The notes under the pieces are model-generated. The model was not told where the DNA came from, did no database searches, and saw nothing but the letters and a program-made list of their open reading frames with translations. A DNA stretch of 43,571 nt, taken from contig NZ_JAQVNX010000006.1 of the NCBI RefSeq assembly GCF_028702905.1, positions 1-43,571 on the forward strand, written 5' to 3'. Made by a program: the position numbers and the translations under genes. Of the stretch, positions 39,687-43,571 are shown piece after piece. This DNA is from Methanofollis sp. GTDB taxonomy: Archaea; Halobacteriota; Methanomicrobia; Methanomicrobiales; Methanofollaceae. The stretch's first letter is position 1; each line of letters begins with the position of its first letter.

Positions 39687-41095
39687 GTAACTTCCACCTC
39701 CTCACGCACGTCGATCCTCCCGGTGACAGCGGCAGAGATGAGAGCGGTGCGGTATTCTTGAAGTTTCTCGATCTGTCGGTTGATGGTGTCGATGATGGTG
39801 TCGATGCGGCTGGTCTCACGGTCAAGGAAAGAGGTGATAGCGTGTTGTTCGAGAAGGGGTGGCAGTACAACATACCATGCTTTCACAATACCTTGTGATA
39901 TCTTCACCATCGATCTACTCGATCCACGGGCATCTCTTTTTATCTGGTAGCGACCGGTTCGGCTTAACATCCAGTATTTAATATACGCTGGATTCACAGT
40001 GCTTAGATTGTAGTTTAGTTTAAAAACGAGATCCGAAATAATCAACTTCCTATTACCTGTCTGATCAACAAGGCATACATCCCCAACGAGATCTGGAGTA
40101 TTCGAACGAGTAATTAAAAAATCACCAATATTGATGGTCCATCTGTCCTCAGGGCTATAGTCTCCCGTGAGAACCTTATGCTCTAAGGGAAGGAATTTCC
40201 CTTTCGAAACAGCATTGAGTTTTATAACCGCCCATTCATCTATTTCTGCAATTCGGTCTTCAGCCTGTGGACTCCACCCCTGATCAATAGAATCTATCAG
40301 TTGCCCATGTTTTATGACATTCCAACCAACAGGCACCTCTCCGAGCCACTCCACCCCCGAATCTTTCATCTCCACTGAGGGGTCGAGGCCCTTCGTGACG
40401 GCACGGGTGATCAGCGCCTGTCGCTTCTCTTTGAGGAGATCGATGAGGCGCCGCTTCTTCTCGACGAGGGCATCGATGCGGGCGGTCTCCCGGTTGAGGA
40501 AGGCGGCAATGGCGCGTTGTTGAGGAATGGGAGGGACATATGATAGAGCAGATTTTATGGCGGATATTGTTAGCCCAAAGCGTGTCACACCATTCGCAGC
40601 ACAGACAAACTGATCACGTATCTTTGAGGATGAGAGAACCCAAAATAAATATTGCCCCTCTAATGTTACCGTATCAGGCCTTAATATTGCCAGATGATAG
40701 CCACAGATTACATTGGTCAGATCTTCGACAACAATCGCTGGACTTGCAATATCTTCACGAGTTTCGGAGTCCTTTGTAATGATAACATCATCTTTCTTTA
40801 ATTTGAACTTTGAAATCTCAGAGGTTTTCGCTGAAGCGCACATGAAGTCAAAAGTATTATCAACCCGCTCATTTTTCCACACATCGATGTAATTACACAG
40901 CAAAATGGGATTCTCCCCATCTTCAGTTTTTTTATCTGCATTGCTCACGGTGATAGTGCATATATTCGATAATTTTTTTACATCCCACCCTTCCGGCACC
41001 TCCCCTAGCCACCCCACTCCCGAATCCTTATACGCCGGGTACCGCTTCCACTCCTTCACCACCGTGAAGTCGATCGTGACGGCAGGTTCGCTCAT
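39683..41095 (-). CDS. hsdS: Type I RM specificity subunit HsdS
   Basis: HsdS decides which DNA sequence is methylated or cut. From ATG 41095 (MSEPAVTIDFTVVKEWKRYP; GAGGTG about 9 nt ahead) the 470-residue protein has two target recognition domains (about 30-200 and 260-430). Each opens with the same phrase (KDSGVGWLGEVPEGWDVKKL; KDSGVEWLGEVPVGWNVIKH) and each is followed by a long helix with FLNRETARIDALVEKKRRLI and FLDRETSRIDTIIDTINRQI. The two halves are pseudo-symmetric and share near-identical DNA (40331-40365 against 40994-41028, 29 of 35 positions), which could allow domain exchange. TRD regions are AT-rich. It follows fic across a 100-bp gap that holds two palindromes. Confidence 0.93.
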   Translation of the reverse strand: MSEPAVTIDFTVVKEWKRYPAYKDSGVGWLGEVPEGWDVKKLSNICTITVSNADKKTEDGENPILLCNYIDVWKNERVDNTFDFMCASAKTSEISKFKLKKDDVIITKDSETREDIASPAIVVEDLTNVICGYHLAILRPDTVTLEGQYLFWVLSSSKIRDQFVCAANGVTRFGLTISAIKSALSYVPPIPQQRAIAAFLNRETARIDALVEKKRRLIDLLKEKRQALITRAVTKGLDPSVEMKDSGVEWLGEVPVGWNVIKHGQLIDSIDQGWSPQAEDRIAEIDEWAVIKLNAVSKGKFLPLEHKVLTGDYSPEDRWTINIGDFLITRSNTPDLVGDVCLVDQTGNRKLIISDLVFKLNYNLSTVNPAYIKYWMLSRTGRYQIKRDARGSSRSMVKISQGIVKAWYVVLPPLLEQHAITSFLDRETSRIDTIIDTINRQIEKLQEYRTALISAAVTGRIDVREEVEVT

Positions 41096-41121
41096 GCCCG
41101 CACCTCGTTGTCCCTCATCGG

Positions 41122-41201
41122 TGTCGCACAAGATCGTTTGTGCGACATATTTCGCGTTTCATGTCGCACAAAATTTTTTGTGGGACATGGATGTCTCACA
41201 A
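41122..41201. promoter_or_regulatory. Tandem palindromes between fic and hsdS
   Basis: Two 26-bp inverted repeats with 10-bp arms and 6-nt spacers: 41122-41147 (arms TGTCGCACAA/TTGTGCGACA, perfect) and 41162-41187 (TGTCGCACAA/TTGTGGGACA, one mismatch), centres 40 bp apart. A further half-copy, TGTCTCACAA (41192-41201), overlaps the end of fic. They may be operator sites for a dimeric regulator or form hairpins in the message between fic and hsdS. Confidence 0.65.
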
Positions 41202-42305
41202 CCGTCCCTCCTCGGTGATGGCGATCAGGCGGGGGAAGATGTACATCGCGGGTTTCCTCCCCTCTTTTTCGGCGAGCACGTCGACAATTCCGGCCTCGCT
41301 TAACTGCGTGAGGATGCGCTCAGCAGTCTTCCTGGGGATTGTTGAGTTCTGGTAAAACTCCGAGGAGGTGAAGATCGGCGTTCGGAAGATCGCATCGATG
41401 GCAGCGACGGAATACTGCGACTTGGCGATCTCCGGCACCGTCTGCTTCATTTCATTATAGAGTTTCAAGATCGCCTTCGCCTTGTGGCCATTGTCCTCTG
41501 CCTGCTCCTCAATTGCCCCAAGGAAGAACGCGATCCAGCCATTCCAGTCTCCTTCTCGGGAAATGCCGAGGAGATGGTCATAATAGGTCGGCCTGTTCCG
41601 CTCCAGATAGGCGCTGATATAGAACATCGGACTTGACAGCAGGCCCTTGCCAAAGAGGATCAGCGGGACGAGCATGCGCCCGATACGGCCGTTCCCATCA
41701 CAGAAGGGGTGGATCAACTCGAACTGCGCCTTGAGCACGGCAAGCTGCACCAGAATGTCCTTCTCGTCGCTGTGCAGGTACCCCTCCCAGTTCTCCAGCG
41801 CCCCGGGCACGTCAGCCGGTGCAGGGGGAACGAAGACGGCGTGCTCGATGTATGAGTCGCTGCCGATGAAGTTCTGGATCGTCCTGATGCATCCGGGCTC
41901 GCGGTCCCTCCCGCGGACGCTGGTGAGTAGGATCCGATGAAGGTCGCAGATCATCTGGATATCCAGGGGCTGTGTCCCAAGTCTCTCCACCGCAACCTTG
42001 AGGGCCTCCCGGTAGTTGATGATCTCCTGGATGTCGGCGCGGATCGCATCGGTGATCTGCTCCTTCGGGTTCGCCTCGAACCTGAGCACATCGGTGAGTG
42101 AGGCCTGCGTACCCTCAATCTTGGACGAGAGCACGGCCTCCTGGGTCAGGAGCGGGGAGAGCAGGATCTCGGGGTCTGGTATGGCGATGAGCGTCCCATC
42201 ATAGCGAGCAAGGGCGCGGTTTGCCGACGCGATCTGCGGAATATGGACCTCCCACTCGATGCAGTCCAGGGGCAGAGTGTCGGGAATATAGGGCCGGACC
42301 TTCAT
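41196..42305 (-). CDS. fic: Fic family protein (AMPylator-like)
   Basis: Fic proteins attach AMP or related groups to proteins. The 369-residue product has the active-site motif HPFCDGNGRIGR (199-210) with catalytic His, and the N-terminal inhibitory motif SSKIEG (60-65, pattern S/T-x3-E-G/N) whose Glu blocks ATP in class II Fic proteins, so activity is probably self-restrained. An N-terminal Fic_N region (IPQIASANRALARYDG) precedes it and a winged-helix-like C-terminus follows (STIPRKTAERILTQLSEAGI). The start overlaps the hsdM stop by 4 bp, placing it inside the hsd operon between hsdM and hsdS. Fic genes are known to sit in some type I RM operons; the target in this setting is not known. 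Confidence 0.92.
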   Translation of the reverse strand: MKVRPYIPDTLPLDCIEWEVHIPQIASANRALARYDGTLIAIPDPEILLSPLLTQEAVLSSKIEGTQASLTDVLRFEANPKEQITDAIRADIQEIINYREALKVAVERLGTQPLDIQMICDLHRILLTSVRGRDREPGCIRTIQNFIGSDSYIEHAVFVPPAPADVPGALENWEGYLHSDEKDILVQLAVLKAQFELIHPFCDGNGRIGRMLVPLILFGKGLLSSPMFYISAYLERNRPTYYDHLLGISREGDWNGWIAFFLGAIEEQAEDNGHKAKAILKLYNEMKQTVPEIAKSQYSVAAIDAIFRTPIFTSSEFYQNSTIPRKTAERILTQLSEAGIVDVLAEKEGRKPAMYIFPRLIAITEEGRL

Positions 42306-43571
42306 CCCATCATCTCCTTTACCATATCAATGATATCCGCTTCCAGTACCTTGATATCCTTTTCTATCTCTTCCAGCGGTCGCGGGGGCGTGTAGGTATA
42401 GAAATAACGGTTGAAATTGATCTCATAACCCACTTTTCCGACGCCACCGTCCTTTTCATCGACGACCTCCTCGTTGATCCAGGCATCCGGCACATGCGGC
42501 CTCACCTCGCGCTCGAAGTACTCCCGGACAGATTCGCCGAGCGGCACATTTTCCGTATCACGGAGTTCGGGGTCGGCTTCGATCCGGCCCTTCGCATCAA
42601 GGCATGGCCCGGCCGTTTCGTCACGCTCGGAGAGGGCCGAGAGAACCGCCTTCTTCAGGGGTGCGCTGAGCTTCAGTCCATGACGCTTGAACCCGGCCAT
42701 GAGCGTCTTCTCGAACACCCGCCGGTCCAAAACGATCTGATCGCTCTCCATCTCGTGGAGGGTGCCGAGGATCCCATCCTGAAGACGCTTCCCCTCAGCG
42801 ACCACAGCAGCACCGGCGTCTCCCTTCTTTTTGCTGGTCGCAAGACTCTGAAAAGCGTTTTCGGACCGCAGACGTTCGATGCGCTCTGCCGAGATGCAGA
42901 AATTCAGGCGGAGAGGGCGTTCAACAGTGATCTTCCGATAGCCGAAATCGGTGGTGGAAAAGATCCGCACATGCTCCCTCTCCTCAAAGGCCTGGAACCA
43001 CGTCGTGATCTCCAGGATCTGGTCGTCTGTGATCTCATGGCGCTTGTCCCCCAGGCTTTTTCGCATCTTCTGGTAGCATGAGGTGGCATCGATGAGCTGC
43101 ACCTTCCCCAACCGCTCCTCTGTCTTACGGTTGGTCAGCACCCAGACATAGGTGTTGATCCCGGTGTTGTAGAAGAGCTGATCGGGAAGAGCCACGATCG
43201 CTTCCAGCCAGTCGTTCTCCAGGATCCAGCGTCTGATCTCGCTCTCGCCAGATCCCGCGTCCCCGGTGAAGAGGGGAGAACCGTTCATGACAATCGCGAT
43301 CCTGCTCCCCCCATCAGCAGGTGCATTCATCTTCGAGATCATATGTTGCAGAAAGAGAAGTTGTCCGTCGCTGATGCGCGGGAGACCGGCGTAAAACCTC
43401 CCTGCTGTTCCTCTGGCCGCTTCCGCCTTGATGAAGTCTTCCTCTTTTTTCCATGACTTCCCGTACGGCGGATTACAGATCATGTAGTCAAAGGTCTCGC
43501 CGGCATGCCCGTCCCTGGAGAACGAGGAGTCGGGCTTGATGTTGTCGGCATCCCGGCCGTCGCCCTTGATG
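42302..43571 (-). CDS. hsdM: Type I RM methyltransferase HsdM (3' part)
   Basis: HsdM adds a methyl group to adenine within the HsdS target. The window contains the C-terminal 422 residues; the gene starts beyond the right edge, so the first in-frame ATG at 43483 (MICNPPYGKSWK) is not its true start. The catalytic motif IV NPPYGKS is read at 43457-43477 and is preceded in frame by HAGETFDYMIC. Downstream come IVMNGSPLFTGDAGSGESEI, WLEAIVALPDQLFYNTGINT and WVLTNRK, all standard N6-adenine methylase segments, then a helical C-terminus for binding HsdS. The SAM motif I lies beyond the edge. Its stop overlaps the fic start by 4 bp. Confidence 0.95.
   Translation of the reverse strand, partial: IKGDGRDADNIKPDSSFSRDGHAGETFDYMICNPPYGKSWKKEEDFIKAEAARGTAGRFYAGLPRISDGQLLFLQHMISKMNAPADGGSRIAIVMNGSPLFTGDAGSGESEIRRWILENDWLEAIVALPDQLFYNTGINTYVWVLTNRKTEERLGKVQLIDATSCYQKMRKSLGDKRHEITDDQILEITTWFQAFEEREHVRIFSTTDFGYRKITVERPLRLNFCISAERIERLRSENAFQSLATSKKKGDAGAAVVAEGKRLQDGILGTLHEMESDQIVLDRRVFEKTLMAGFKRHGLKLSAPLKKAVLSALSERDETAGPCLDAKGRIEADPELRDTENVPLGESVREYFEREVRPHVPDAWINEEVVDEKDGGVGKVGYEINFNRYFYTYTPPRPLEEIEKDIKVLEADIIDMVKEMMG

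Noticed and set aside
41196-42305. Fic as part of a toxin-antitoxin pair
   Set aside because: No separate small antitoxin is beside it; the inhibitory S-x3-E-G motif is inside the same protein, and the gene is coupled to hsdM instead.
42302-43483. A 393-residue methylase starting MICNPPYGK
   Set aside because: The frame stays open upstream to the window edge with HAGETFDY before the Met, as in HsdM. This is an internal Met of a gene cut by the window, not a start.

Overview
The window looks like a chromosomal segment of a methanogenic archaeon, most likely of the order Methanomicrobiales (Methanofollis/Methanoculleus-like). This placement is inference from gene content and base composition, not a database match. 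Support comes from a methanogenesis marker 14 protein, archaeal DnaG primase, CobY-type cobalamin guanylyltransferase, CDP-archaeol synthase, a tetraether-lipid radical SAM enzyme, an archaeosine radical SAM enzyme, HypC/A/E hydrogenase maturation genes, and GC-rich DNA with archaeal TATA boxes and T-tract terminators. Several genes have a TATA element only about 25 nt before the ATG, so leaderless transcripts are likely.

Layout. 1-3.0 kb (minus): a partial DUF373 gene, a coiled-coil protein, and a short ribbon-helix-helix gene directly upstream of ftsZ (a cdrS-ftsZ pair) with a row of 18-bp operator-like palindromes in its promoter. 3.1-8.1 kb: cobD-cobY, a TIGR00300-type ornithine cyclodeaminase-like enzyme, archaeosine radical SAM protein RaSEA and a secreted protein. 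8.2-12.9 kb: tRNA-Ser(UGA), an EVE-domain protein, RecQ helicase, a flavodoxin-domain protein and an RMD1/DUF155-like protein. 12.9-14.1 kb: no gene, but a 916-bp element with 21-bp terminal inverted repeats and a 10-bp flanking duplication. 14.1-18.1 kb: a membrane protein, a HEAT-repeat protein, Hsp20 and a PAS-domain protein. 18.1-18.8 kb: GC-rich repeats full of small hairpins. 18.8-23.9 kb: hypC-hypA-hypE-pyrC, a candidate H/ACA guide RNA, a DUF167 protein, dnaG and a UPF0058 protein. 23.9-31.3 kb: a RimK-type ATP-grasp ligase, an unknown protein, an alanine dehydrogenase-like protein, tetraether lipid synthase (Tes-like) divergent from carS, then pyrE-purD-argF in one run with carS. 31.3-31.7 kb: a third copy of the GC-rich repeat. 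31.7-35.3 kb: mmp14 with a small partner gene, then a Cys-rich winged-helix regulator divergent from two tandem PPOX-type flavoproteins.

35.4-43.6 kb is a type I restriction-modification island read mainly on the minus strand: hsdM (cut by the window end) - fic - hsdS - DUF2513 - (an oppositely oriented DUF4145-like gene) - hsdR. Fic overlaps hsdM by 4 bp, the DUF2513 gene overlaps hsdS by 4 bp, and the fic-hsdS gap carries two 26-bp palindromes. Part of hsdS and the DUF2513 gene are AT-richer than the rest of the window, as expected of transferred DNA.

The most unusual signals are: the palindromes at cdrS-ftsZ; the 916-bp inverted-repeat element inserted in a T-tract; a dispersed intergenic repeat (13.5, 18.4, 31.5 kb) whose terminal hairpin loop has been expanded by small hairpin modules with compensatory stem changes; a possible H/ACA RNA between pyrC and the DUF167 gene; and the extra genes in the restriction island.
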